NCBI GenBank assembly: GCA_028709505.1
Contig: JAQVWW010000029.1
Span: forward strand, 1 to 8,495
From: Eubacteriales bacterium
Lineage (GTDB): Bacteria; Bacillota; Clostridia; Christensenellales; UMGS416
DNA: 8,495 nucleotides
Direction of reading: 5' to 3'
Numbering within the stretch: the first letter of the stretch is position 1; each line of letters begins with the position of its first letter. Below are positions 1-6,878 of this stretch, piece after piece. The position numbers and the translations under genes are program-made. The notes beneath the pieces were generated by a model. The model did no database searches, was not told the origin of the DNA, and saw nothing but the letters and a program-made list of their open reading frames with translations.

Positions 1-1
1 C

Positions 2-1177
2 ATGACCGACCGGGAGACGGCCGACCTGACCTGGGCCATGGCGCGCTCGGGCGAGATGGTGGATCTGTCGTCCATCCCCGGCGTCAAGGTGGATAAGCAC
101 TCCACCGGCGGCGTGGCCGATACCACGACGCTCATCGTGGCGCCGATGGCGGCGGCCTGCGGCCTGCCGGTGGCCAAGATGTCCGGCCGGGGCCTGGGTC
201 ATACCGGCGGCACGGTGGATAAGCTGGAGAGCATCCCCGGCGTCAGGGCCGACTTGAGCACAGAGCAGTTTTTGGCGCTGGCCCGCAAAACATCGCTGGC
301 GGTGGTGGGGCAGTCGTCCCAGCTGGCGCCGGCGGATAAGCAACTCTACGCGCTGCGCGACGTGACGGCCACCGTGGACAGCATTGCGCTTATCGCGTCG
401 TCCATCATGAGCAAAAAACTCTGCGCCGGCTGCGATGCCATCGTGCTGGATGTCAAGTTCGGCGGTGGCGCCTTCATGGCCGATGCGCCGCAGGCCCAGG
501 CGCTGGCCCGCGCCATGGTGGCGCTGGGCAATCTGGCCGGGCGCGAGACGGTGGCGCTGATAACCGATATGAACCAGCCGCTGGGGCACGCCGTGGGCAA
601 CGCGCTGGAGGTGGCCGAGGCGCTGGAAGTCTTACAGGGCAGGCAGGCGGACAGCCGACTTTTAGCACTGTGCTACGCGCTGGGTAGCCAGATGCTGCTG
701 CTGGGCGGCGCGGCCCACGACGAAGCGCAGGCGCGGGAGAAGCTGCGCGCGGCGCTGGAATCGGGCCGGGCCTATGAAAAGCTCATGCAGATGCTGGCGG
801 CGCTGGGCGCCCAAGAGACTTTCCTGCGGCACCCGGACAGGCTGGTAAACGTCCGCCTTTGCCGGGAGGTAGTCTCCCAGCGCGCCGGATACATTGCCGC
901 CATGGATACCAAAGAGCTGGGCCGGGCGGCCCAGACGCTGGGGGCCGGCCGCGTGCGCAAGAACGACGCCATCGACCCGATGGTGGGCTACGTGCTGCAC
1001 AAAGAGCTGGGCGATCGCGTGGAAAAAGGGGAGCCTTTGGCCACACTTTATGTCAACGATGAAACAAAATGGAAAATTGCGCGGGATAAGATAGTCCAAG
1101 CGGTGCAGGTGGCACAGGAGCCTTTTACGCCCGGGCCACTGATTTTTTCCATTGTTACGAAAGAAGGGATAGCATGA
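2..1177 (+). CDS. pdp: Pyrimidine-nucleoside phosphorylase (5'-partial)
   Basis: Catalyses phosphorolysis of thymidine, deoxyuridine and usually uridine to the free base plus (deoxy)ribose-1-phosphate, a cytoplasmic nucleoside-salvage step. The 391 visible residues show the KHSTGG phosphate-binding motif (residues 32-37) and the family signature SGRGLGHTGGTVDKLE (61-76). They also show a base-binding trio at R119, S134 and K138, matching E. coli thymidine phosphorylase R171, S186 and K190 with a constant offset of 52. That offset implies about 52 N-terminal residues lie upstream of the window, so the ATG at position 2 is an internal methionine and not the start. The C-terminal alpha/beta domain (about 290-391) is intact, with the usual LGAGR and VGYVLHKELGD elements. 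Its stop overlaps the galU start (ATGA at 1174-1177), indicating co-translation. The Firmicute Pdp type (broader substrate range) fits better than strict DeoA, but specificity cannot be proven by eye. Confidence 0.95.
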   Translation: MTDRETADLTWAMARSGEMVDLSSIPGVKVDKHSTGGVADTTTLIVAPMAAACGLPVAKMSGRGLGHTGGTVDKLESIPGVRADLSTEQFLALARKTSLAVVGQSSQLAPADKQLYALRDVTATVDSIALIASSIMSKKLCAGCDAIVLDVKFGGGAFMADAPQAQALARAMVALGNLAGRETVALITDMNQPLGHAVGNALEVAEALEVLQGRQADSRLLALCYALGSQMLLLGGAAHDEAQAREKLRAALESGRAYEKLMQMLAALGAQETFLRHPDRLVNVRLCREVVSQRAGYIAAMDTKELGRAAQTLGAGRVRKNDAIDPMVGYVLHKELGDRVEKGEPLATLYVNDETKWKIARDKIVQAVQVAQEPFTPGPLIFSIVTKEGIA

Positions 1178-2055
1178 AGAGAATCACGAAGGCCGTCATC
1201 CCGGCCGCCGGCATGGGCACGCGCTTTTTGCCGGCCACCAAGGCCCAGCCCAAGGAGATGCTGCCGGTGGTGGACAAGCCCACCATCCAATACCTGGTGG
1301 AGGAGGCCGTGGCCTCGGGCATTGAGGACGTGCTCATTATCACCGGGCGCAACAAGCGCTCCATCGAGGATCATTTTGATCATTCGGTGGAGCTGGAAGT
1401 GCTGCTGGGCAAGAAACAGGATACCGATCGCATCGAGCAGCTGCGTCGCATCTCGGACATGGCCAACATTTACTACGTGCGCCAGAAAGAGCCGCTGGGC
1501 CTGGGCCATGCCATCCTGTGCGCCAAACAGTTCATCGGCGACGAGCCTTTCGCCGTGATGCTGGGCGACGACATGGTGTATTCGCAGACCCCCTGCTTAA
1601 GGCAATTGCTGGAATGTTATGAAAAATATGGCGGTACCATTATCGGCGGCCAGAAGGTAAGCTGGGAGCAGGTGTCGCGCTATGGTATCATCGACGGCCA
1701 GCCGCTGGACGGCCGCGTGATGCAGGTCAGCCGCCTGGTGGAAAAACCCGACCGGAACGACGCCCCCAGCAACCTGGCGGTACTGGGCCGGTATGTGCTG
1801 GGCAGCGGCATCTTTGCGCTGCTGGAACAAACCCAGCCCGGCAAGGGCGGCGAAATTCAGCTGACCGACGCGCTGGACGCCCAGGCCCGGCAGGGCGGCG
1901 TGTACGCGCTGGATTTTGACGGCCGCCACTACGATATCGGCAACAAGCAGGGCTTCTTGCAGGCCACCGTGGAATATGCGCTGCGGGACGACGAGATCAG
2001 CGCCGAGTTTTTGGATTATCTGCGGCAGATTGTGGCCGGAAAGGGGCAGGCATGA
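1174..2055 (+). CDS. galU: UTP-glucose-1-phosphate uridylyltransferase
   Basis: Makes UDP-glucose from UTP and glucose-1-phosphate in the cytoplasm, feeding galactose interconversion, glycolipids and surface polysaccharides. At 293 residues it has the normal length for bacterial GalU. The nucleotide-binding loop AAGMGTRFLPATKAQPKEML spans residues 11-30. The LGDD metal-binding aspartates are at 130-133, SRYGIID at 168-174, VEKP with its substrate lysine at 189-192, and GEIQLTD at 226-232. The start is fixed by the family N-terminus (KAVIPAAGMG) and by an AAGGG ribosome site at 1164-1168, five bases upstream. The gene overlaps pdp and mtaD by four bases on either side, so it is translationally embedded in a nucleoside-salvage run. 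The related glucose-1-phosphate thymidylyltransferases (RmlA) are less likely because the KAQPKEMLPVVDKP segment is typical of GalU. Confidence 0.96.
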   Translation: MKRITKAVIPAAGMGTRFLPATKAQPKEMLPVVDKPTIQYLVEEAVASGIEDVLIITGRNKRSIEDHFDHSVELEVLLGKKQDTDRIEQLRRISDMANIYYVRQKEPLGLGHAILCAKQFIGDEPFAVMLGDDMVYSQTPCLRQLLECYEKYGGTIIGGQKVSWEQVSRYGIIDGQPLDGRVMQVSRLVEKPDRNDAPSNLAVLGRYVLGSGIFALLEQTQPGKGGEIQLTDALDAQARQGGVYALDFDGRHYDIGNKQGFLQATVEYALRDDEISAEFLDYLRQIVAGKGQA

Positions 2056-3338
2056 CCACGCTCATTGAGAACGCCCACATCCTGACCATGGACAACCGCC
2101 GGGAGATCCCAAACGGCTGCGTGCTGGTGGACGACGGCAAAATTGCCTATGTGGGCCGGCGCACAGAACTGCCGCAGCGCGCAGCGCCCGATGCCGTCCT
2201 GGACGGCAAAGGCGGAATCCTGTTGCCGGGGTTTGTCAACGCCCATACGCACCTGGCCATGACGCTGCTGCGCGGCTACGGCAGCGACTTGAACCTGCAG
2301 GATTGGCTGACCAAGAAGATATTCCCCGCCGAGGATCGTTTGCAGACAGGCGACTGCGCCACCGCCGCCCGCGTAGGCATTGCCGAATGCCTGCTGGGCG
2401 GCACCACGACGTTTTCGGACATGTATATGTTCATGGACGAGACGGCCCGGGTGGTGCGCGAAAGCGGCATCCGCGCGGTGCTGTGCCGCGGCATGACGGC
2501 AGGCGACGGGTTTGAGGAGCGGCTGGCCGACGCCACGCGGCTGTACCGGGACTACCACGGCCATGCCGACGGGCGGATAAGCGTCATGCTGTGTATTCAT
2601 GCCGAGTATACGAACACCGAACACACGGTACGGCGCATCGTCGACGAGGCGGGGCGGCTGTCCGCCGGCATCCACGTGCACTTGGCCGAAACCCGGGCCG
2701 AAGTGGACGGCTGTCGGCAGCGCTACGGCGTAACGCCGGCCCAATGGATGGACAATCTGGGCGTCTTCGCCCGCCCGGTGACGGCGGCCCATACCGTATG
2801 GCTGAGCGACGGGGATATCCAAATACTGGCCGAAAAGGGCGTGCACGCCGTGCACAACCCCGCCAGCAACATGAAGCTGGCCAGCGGTGTCGCCCCGGTG
2901 CAGCGCATGCTCGACGCCGGCGTCAACGTGGCGCTGGGCACCGACGGCGCATCCAGCAACAATACGCTCAACATGCTGCGCGAGACGCAGCTGGCGGCGC
3001 TGCTGGGCAAGCTAAGCGCCATGGACCCCACGGCGGTGGACGCCTATACGGCGCTGCAGATGGCCACCCTCGGCGGCGCCCGGGCGCTGGGGCTGGGGGA
3101 CGTATGCGGCAGTATCGAGGTCGGGAAGGACGCCGATTTGATTTTGCTGGATACATCCAAGCCCTGGTGGGCGCCCCGGCACGAAGCGGCGGCGCAGATT
3201 GTATACGCCGCGTCGACCGAGGATATCACCATGACGATGGTGCGCGGCCGGATATTGATGCAAAACCGACAGGTCAAGACCATCGACGTACCGGCGGCCA
3301 TGGAGCAAATGCAGACAGTTACCCAGCACTTATATTGA
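2052..3338 (+). CDS. mtaD: 5-methylthioadenosine/S-adenosylhomocysteine deaminase-type amidohydrolase
   Basis: Metal-dependent amidohydrolase of the TrzN/AtzA/MtaD branch. The family typically deaminates methylthioadenosine and S-adenosylhomocysteine (sometimes adenosine) to the inosyl compounds, recycling products of SAM-dependent reactions. The 428 residues contain the N-terminal beta-sandwich strand set, then the metal ligands H65 and H67 (NAHTHLAM), H210 with E213 in HVHLAE, H247 in AAHTVWL, and D298 in LGTDGASSNN. HNPASNMKL (268-276) is also characteristic. All ligands are present, so the enzyme is predicted active. The start is fixed by the AAGGGG site (2041-2046) five bases upstream of the ATG, which overlaps the galU stop. 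Neighbouring pdp supports a nucleoside substrate. Guanine deaminase or another related aminohydrolase remains possible, since substrate cannot be read from motifs alone. Confidence 0.88.
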   Translation: MTTLIENAHILTMDNRREIPNGCVLVDDGKIAYVGRRTELPQRAAPDAVLDGKGGILLPGFVNAHTHLAMTLLRGYGSDLNLQDWLTKKIFPAEDRLQTGDCATAARVGIAECLLGGTTTFSDMYMFMDETARVVRESGIRAVLCRGMTAGDGFEERLADATRLYRDYHGHADGRISVMLCIHAEYTNTEHTVRRIVDEAGRLSAGIHVHLAETRAEVDGCRQRYGVTPAQWMDNLGVFARPVTAAHTVWLSDGDIQILAEKGVHAVHNPASNMKLASGVAPVQRMLDAGVNVALGTDGASSNNTLNMLRETQLAALLGKLSAMDPTAVDAYTALQMATLGGARALGLGDVCGSIEVGKDADLILLDTSKPWWAPRHEAAAQIVYAASTEDITMTMVRGRILMQNRQVKTIDVPAAMEQMQTVTQHLY

Positions 3339-3345
3339 CCAACAC

Positions 3346-3352
3346 AGGGGAG
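3346..3352 (+). promoter_or_regulatory. Ribosome binding site of the lipoprotein gene
   Basis: AGGGGAG lies five bases upstream of the ATG at 3358, in the 19-base gap after mtaD. It supports independent initiation of the lipoprotein within the same transcript; no promoter is visible in the gap. Confidence 0.75.
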
Positions 3353-3357
3353 AGAAT

Positions 3358-5202
3358 ATGTTACGCAAAATCAGTTTATTGATCGCGGGGCTGCTGGCGG
3401 TCGCCTTGCTGGCGGGCTGCGCGCCGGGCACGGATCAGCCGGTGGCGGCCCGGGCCGACAGTGAGCCCTCGTCAAACCTGCCGGGATATTACGCCGCCGA
3501 GCAGACGCTGCGCGGCGGGCAGGAGCTGTACGGCCAGAACCTAAGCGATATTCAGATGACGTCCGACGCCGGCGATACGGTCATTACCCTCAATTTTATG
3601 AGCGGCAGCCTGCAGCTGGGTATGGAAGAGGTGGCTTCGGCCGGCGTGCCCAGCTACACCACCTCGCACATCGCCGGGCTGAATCGGCTGGTTCTCAGCA
3701 TCGAGGGCCTCATCTTTTGGGACTATAAAGTGTTTAAGGATGAGATGAACGAACTGCCCATCGGCGGCGTGCTGCAGGAGGTGCCCATCAACACCGAGCA
3801 GACGCGTTTGTATATCAGCGTAAAGGATGAATACGCGTATAAGATTGTCGAACGGGGCAACAAGCTGGAGATCCGCATCCGTACGCTGAACAAGGCCGAC
3901 GACATCAAGTGGTACGCTACGCTCAACGCCTTTAACGAGTACAGCGACGGCCTGCTGGACGACGATTTGGGCCTGCTGCCCATCCTAAGCAGCGATAAGG
4001 TCAACGCCATGCTGGTATCGCAGCCTTTTGACACGCAGGAAGAGGCCCAGGCCTTTGCCCAGCAGGTGCAGCAGAAGCTGGCGACCCTTTCGCTGCCCCA
4101 GGACGACGAGGTGGCCCGGCAGCTTATGGCCAAGCCGGTCAGCGTGGTCAAGCTGGCCAACAGCCAGCTGCCCGACTATAACGAGCAGGGCATGCTGCAG
4201 GCGCTGGCCGAGTCGCCGGTGCTCAAAAAGGACGGCCAGGAGCAGCGCGCGCCGGCGCTGGTCAGCAACGGCCGCGTGTTGTGTTACACGCCCGACGCTT
4301 CGTCCTATGTCTTTACGCGGCCTTTCTTCTTAAGCGCCGAGGATGGTGGCGTCACCATCTATGAGAAGCTTTACCAGTGCTCTACGCAGGACGACGTACC
4401 GCAGCTGCTGCTGGAGTTTGAATTCTCATCCATCCTGCAGGCCAGCTTTTCGCCGGACGGACGGTATCTGGCGTTTATCGACCAGACCAGCATGGTGCGC
4501 TCGCTGTACCTCTACGATATCCAGACCCAATCGCTGATTGCCGCCGCCGAGGAAGGGCTGGGAGACGATACCGCCGCCTGCGCCTGGGCGCTCAGCGGCA
4601 GCACGCTCTACGCCGTCACAGGCGAGCTGGATGTGCTGCAGCTGATGCAAATGGATATCCTCGCCGACGGCACCTACAGCGTGAAAACGTTGAGCGACGC
4701 GCAGATGAGCAGCGGCGATATGGACGTCTCCGGCGGCACCATCTACCTATCCCAGAGCGGCGGCGAATGGGAGGACGGCATTTACGCCGTCGACGCCGCC
4801 ACCGGCCAGGGCAGGCGCCTGTGTGGTGGATTCTCCTTCCTGCTGAGCAGGAAATCGGGAAACCTGCTGGTGCTGGAAGACGCGCAGCAGGACGGCTATA
4901 CGCTTAAAACCGTGACGCCCGGCGGCGGCGAGACGGCGGTGGCCCAAAACCTTGCCATCGGCGAGGTGGCCTGGGACGCCGACGGCGCCGCGCTGTACTA
5001 TACGGTGTTTGACGACGCCGGCGACGACGCCGGCTACCCGGTTACGCTCTATCGCTTTTCCGGCGGTGAGTCGGCCGCCGTGGCCAAGCTGGTCAACGGC
5101 CAGCTGGTGCCGGCAGGCGCCGCCGGGCAGACGCTGCTGGTCTACGTCTACAGTCAGAACGAGCAGTTTATTCCGGTGACGTATACGATATCCGGGCAGT
5201 AA
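3358..5202 (+). CDS. Large surface lipoprotein, AMIN-like plus SPOR-like plus beta-propeller-like (function unknown)
   Basis: Not assignable to a named gene. The N-terminus is a clear lipoprotein signal: MLRK, a hydrophobic stretch (5-19) and the lipobox LAGC with the lipidated cysteine at C21. A low-complexity linker (22-45) follows. Residues about 62-175 are strand-rich, with a pattern (NRLVLSIEGL, then TRLYISVKDEYAYKIVERG and LEIRIR) that resembles an AMIN-type beta domain. Residues about 189-243 contain SQPFDTQEEAQAFAQQVQQKL, similar to the PF-x-S/T-x-EEA-x-xFA core of SPOR domains. From about 297 to the end, repeated units such as FSPDGRYLAFID, LYLYDIQTQ and AWDADGAALYYTVF suggest TolB/WD-like propeller blades. 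AMIN and SPOR domains bind peptidoglycan, so an outer-face envelope or wall-sensing role is inferred. It sits at the 3' end of the pdp-galU-mtaD run. The domain assignments are by eye and uncertain; the lipoprotein call is firm. Confidence 0.85.
   Translation: MLRKISLLIAGLLAVALLAGCAPGTDQPVAARADSEPSSNLPGYYAAEQTLRGGQELYGQNLSDIQMTSDAGDTVITLNFMSGSLQLGMEEVASAGVPSYTTSHIAGLNRLVLSIEGLIFWDYKVFKDEMNELPIGGVLQEVPINTEQTRLYISVKDEYAYKIVERGNKLEIRIRTLNKADDIKWYATLNAFNEYSDGLLDDDLGLLPILSSDKVNAMLVSQPFDTQEEAQAFAQQVQQKLATLSLPQDDEVARQLMAKPVSVVKLANSQLPDYNEQGMLQALAESPVLKKDGQEQRAPALVSNGRVLCYTPDASSYVFTRPFFLSAEDGGVTIYEKLYQCSTQDDVPQLLLEFEFSSILQASFSPDGRYLAFIDQTSMVRSLYLYDIQTQSLIAAAEEGLGDDTAACAWALSGSTLYAVTGELDVLQLMQMDILADGTYSVKTLSDAQMSSGDMDVSGGTIYLSQSGGEWEDGIYAVDAATGQGRRLCGGFSFLLSRKSGNLLVLEDAQQDGYTLKTVTPGGGETAVAQNLAIGEVAWDADGAALYYTVFDDAGDDAGYPVTLYRFSGGESAAVAKLVNGQLVPAGAAGQTLLVYVYSQNEQFIPVTYTISGQ
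5011..5034 (+). repeat. Perfect 12-bp tandem repeat inside the lipoprotein gene
   Basis: GACGACGCCGGC occurs twice back to back (5011-5022 and 5023-5034), encoding DDAG-DDAG within a predicted propeller strand or loop (residues about 552-559). The copies are identical and in frame, which suggests a recent slippage duplication. It adds four acidic residues in a small insert. Confidence 0.85.
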
Positions 5203-5385
5203 ACATTGCAAAACGCTTCTTTTGCTGGGCGGTGGGCCAAAGGCACCGCGCGCACGCCATCGGCCCGGCAAGAGGGCGGGAAGGGCCACGAGATTCTGCA
5301 CGGCTTTGGGGTCGCTTCTTAAAGGAAGCCGGCGCTAAGAAGAAATAGGGTAAATATGCAGCAGATCTGAGGGTTTTTTGCACGT
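5203..5385. other. GC-rich non-coding spacer between convergent genes
   Basis: No convincing gene is present: short open frames exist on both strands but lack ribosome sites and their composition looks non-coding. The block contains an 8-bp direct repeat CGCTTCTT (5214-5221 and 5313-5320) about 90 bases apart. It also contains short inverted repeats: GCAAAA/TTTTGC at 5208-5213 and 5220-5225, and CTTCTTA/TAAGAAG at 5315-5321 and 5336-5342. A T6 run at 5374-5379 has no strong stem in front of it. It could be a decayed or dispersed intergenic element, but that is a guess. Confidence 0.5.
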
Positions 5386-5418
5386 AAAAGGGGCGTATCT
5401 GCCAGATACGCCCCTTTT
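5386..5418. terminator. Bidirectional hairpin terminator
   Basis: The arms AAAAGGGGCGTATCTG (5386-5401) and its exact complement (5403-5418) are separated by a single base, so the folded form is a 15-bp stem with a three-base loop. The outer A4/T4 gives a U-tract in either direction, and the hairpin lies between the lipoprotein gene (+) and the GH109-like gene (-). It is therefore well placed to end both transcripts. The U-tracts are short, but the stem is very stable. Confidence 0.85.
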
Positions 5419-5486
5419 GATTACTGCGAAAGCCAATCGCGCCGTGACGCGCCGCGGCGCCAACGATAAGCGCCTTTTAAACCGCG

Positions 5487-6746
5487 CTAGAACAACCTGT
5501 CGTACACGTCGTCCAGCGCGTACACGCCGGGCAGCGCCGGACCCCGGTCGATCCATCGGCCGTCGGTAAAGTCAGGCACCTCCACCGGCATGCCGCCGGC
5601 GGCGATGGACTGCTCGCTTAGGCAGGTGACGGCCATCCACGCAGCGGTATCGTACACGTCGATGGGCGTAGGCGTACCCTGTTGCACGCTTTCAATAAAG
5701 GCCCGGAGCACCAAATAGTCCATGCCGTCGTGCCCGCCGCGCAGGCCGTACTGCTGGTAAGCCTTCCATAGCGGATGGCCGTATGGGTCGTCGTAGTTGG
5801 CAAAGGGCTCCCAAATTTCCGGCGACCAGTGGGCCGGGTTCTCAGGCGACAAGCCGCTGATAAACACCGAAGCGTTGTCCTCCATCCAAATGCCCTGGGT
5901 ACCCTGCACCAGGCCGCCGCGGGAATAGGGGCGGGGCAGCGTGCAGTCGTGGGTCAGCACGATGGTCTCGCCCTGGGCGCACTGGATCATCGTCGTGACC
6001 ACGTCGCCCAGGTTAAAGCGGGTATCGGCGATGGCTTCGCCGGCTCGGTGCTTTTGCATCCACAGCTGCATGCCCCGGGCTTTGGATGCCATGGCGCTCA
6101 AGCGCAGCATACGGTTGCCGCGGTTGACGTTGAGCAGCTTGCAGATGGGGCCCAGCTCGTGGGTGGGGTACAGCTCGCCGTTGCGGTGGATAAAATTCTG
6201 TTGACGGTAGTGACGGTCAATATCGCCGTTGCCCACTTCCTTGCGCAGGTCGTGGTGGTAGCCGCCCTGGCAGTGAATCAGCTCGCCAAAGAGGCCCTTT
6301 TTGACCATGTTGAGCACCTGCATTTCTACCTTGCCGTAGCAGCAGTTCTCCAGCATCATGCAGGGCAGGCCGGTGCGCTGCTGGGCGCGTACCAGCTGCC
6401 AGCACTCGTCCAGTGACGCCGCGCCGCCCACCTCCAGCGCCACGGCCTTGCCGGCGTGCAGCGCCGCCACGGCAATTTCGATGTGGCTGGTCCAGCCGGT
6501 CATGACGACGACGGCGTCTATATCGTCCCGCGCCAGCAGTTGGTGGTAGTCTTGGGTGCCCATCGGCGTTGTGCCGCATTTTTCCTGTACCAGGCTGCGG
6601 GCCTTGTCCACGCGGTCGGCGTAACTATCGCACACGCCGGATATGGCCACATCCGGCATATCCGTCAGCACGCGCAGCTGGCCAAAACCGCGGTTGCCCA
6701 GCCCAATAATGCCCAAACGCAGCGTTTCACCGGTCTGAAATACCAT
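5487..6746 (-). CDS. Gfo/Idh/MocA-fold protein, GH109-like (alpha-N-acetylgalactosaminidase family)
   Basis: The 419-residue protein has an N-terminal Rossmann fold (LGIIGLGNRGFG at 11-22) for NAD(H), followed by the alpha/beta C-terminal domain of Gfo/Idh/MocA proteins. Several blocks match my memory of glycoside hydrolase family 109: MMLENCCYG (130-138), HRNGELYPTHELGP (187-200), NVNRGNRM (206-213) and GGHDGMDY (337-344). The usual EKP dehydrogenase motif is replaced by E105-V-G, as expected for GH109 (EVP) rather than an ordinary sugar dehydrogenase. GH109 enzymes use tightly bound NAD+ to cleave alpha-N-acetylgalactosaminides by transient oxidation and elimination. There is no signal peptide, so it is predicted cytoplasmic. 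The start at 6746 is chosen for its AAGGGGGA ribosome site; the in-frame ATG at 6779 lies in the promoter -10 box. No sugar transporter or regulator is adjacent. The substrate, and even hydrolase versus oxidoreductase activity, is unproven. Confidence 0.85.
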   Translation of the reverse strand: MVFQTGETLRLGIIGLGNRGFGQLRVLTDMPDVAISGVCDSYADRVDKARSLVQEKCGTTPMGTQDYHQLLARDDIDAVVVMTGWTSHIEIAVAALHAGKAVALEVGGAASLDECWQLVRAQQRTGLPCMMLENCCYGKVEMQVLNMVKKGLFGELIHCQGGYHHDLRKEVGNGDIDRHYRQQNFIHRNGELYPTHELGPICKLLNVNRGNRMLRLSAMASKARGMQLWMQKHRAGEAIADTRFNLGDVVTTMIQCAQGETIVLTHDCTLPRPYSRGGLVQGTQGIWMEDNASVFISGLSPENPAHWSPEIWEPFANYDDPYGHPLWKAYQQYGLRGGHDGMDYLVLRAFIESVQQGTPTPIDVYDTAAWMAVTCLSEQSIAAGGMPVEVPDFTDGRWIDRGPALPGVYALDDVYDRLF

Positions 6747-6754
6747 AAAAACTA

Positions 6755-6762
6755 TCCCCCTT
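6755..6762 (-). promoter_or_regulatory. Ribosome binding site deciding the GH109-like start
   Basis: Read on the minus strand, AAGGGGGA lies eight bases upstream of the ATG at 6746. The alternative ATG at 6779 has no such site, so this decides the start codon. Confidence 0.75.
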
Positions 6763-6767
6763 GTGTG

Positions 6768-6786
6768 GAATATCCCCATTATATTC
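6768..6786. promoter_or_regulatory. Possible operator: 19-bp dyad over the GH109-like promoter
   Basis: GAATAT and ATATTC (6768-6773 and 6781-6786) form a perfect 6-bp inverted repeat with a seven-base spacer. It covers the -10 box and the predicted transcription start of the minus-strand gene, a position suited to a repressor. The arms are AT-rich and partly coincide with the TATAAT box, so chance is a real alternative. Confidence 0.3.
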
Positions 6787-6806
6787 GTTTTATTCTATAC
6801 CCGCAA
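6778..6806 (-). promoter_or_regulatory. Sigma-70/A-type promoter of the GH109-like gene
   Basis: On the minus strand, TTGCGG (6801-6806) is followed by a 17-base spacer and a perfect TATAAT (6778-6783). Transcription would begin near 6771, giving a leader of about 24 bases with the ribosome site in its middle. The -35 matches consensus at its first three bases only; the -10 and spacing are ideal. Confidence 0.7.
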
Positions 6807-6838
6807 CGGCAAACCACTATCCGGTGGGCAAGATACCG

Positions 6839-6847
6839 TGCTATACT
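6839..6847 (+). promoter_or_regulatory. Extended -10 promoter of the Fpg-like gene
   Basis: TGCTATACT (TG, one base, then TATACT at 6842-6847) is an extended -10 element with no good -35 upstream, as is usual for this class. Transcription would start near 6854, about ten bases before the AGGAGG site. Confidence 0.6.
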
Positions 6848-6863
6848 GACAAAAATGGTGCAA

Positions 6864-6869
6864 AGGAGG
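6864..6869 (+). promoter_or_regulatory. Ribosome binding site deciding the Fpg-like start
   Basis: A perfect AGGAGG lies nine bases upstream of the ATG at 6879. This selects the MIEIPE start over the in-frame ATG at 6855 and over the longer open frame reaching back across the divergent gene. Confidence 0.85.
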
Positions 6870-6878
6870 ATTTTGTGC

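Noticed and set aside
2016..2855. Long minus-strand open frame (279 codons) opposite galU and mtaD
   Set aside because: It lies antisense to the well-supported mtaD, has no recognisable domain or ribosome site, and long antisense frames are common in GC-rich coding DNA.
5168..5383. Minus-strand open frame (71 codons) in the spacer after the lipoprotein gene
   Set aside because: It overlaps the end of the lipoprotein gene, lacks a clear ribosome site and domain, and its composition looks like translated non-coding DNA.
5456..5478. Small hairpin GGCGC/GCGCC followed by TTTT as a second plus-strand terminator
   Set aside because: It is only a 5-bp stem with a nine-base loop, lying downstream of the much stronger 5386-5418 hairpin, so there is no need for it and it is probably chance.
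5775..6416. Plus-strand open frame (213 codons) opposite the GH109-like gene
   Set aside because: It mirrors the codon pattern of the opposite gene, is rich in alanine, valine, histidine and glutamine, and shows no family motif.
6456..6878. Upstream extension of the Fpg-like reading frame to 416 residues
   Set aside because: It would cross the divergent gene and both promoters. The AGGAGG site and family N-terminus place the start at 6879.
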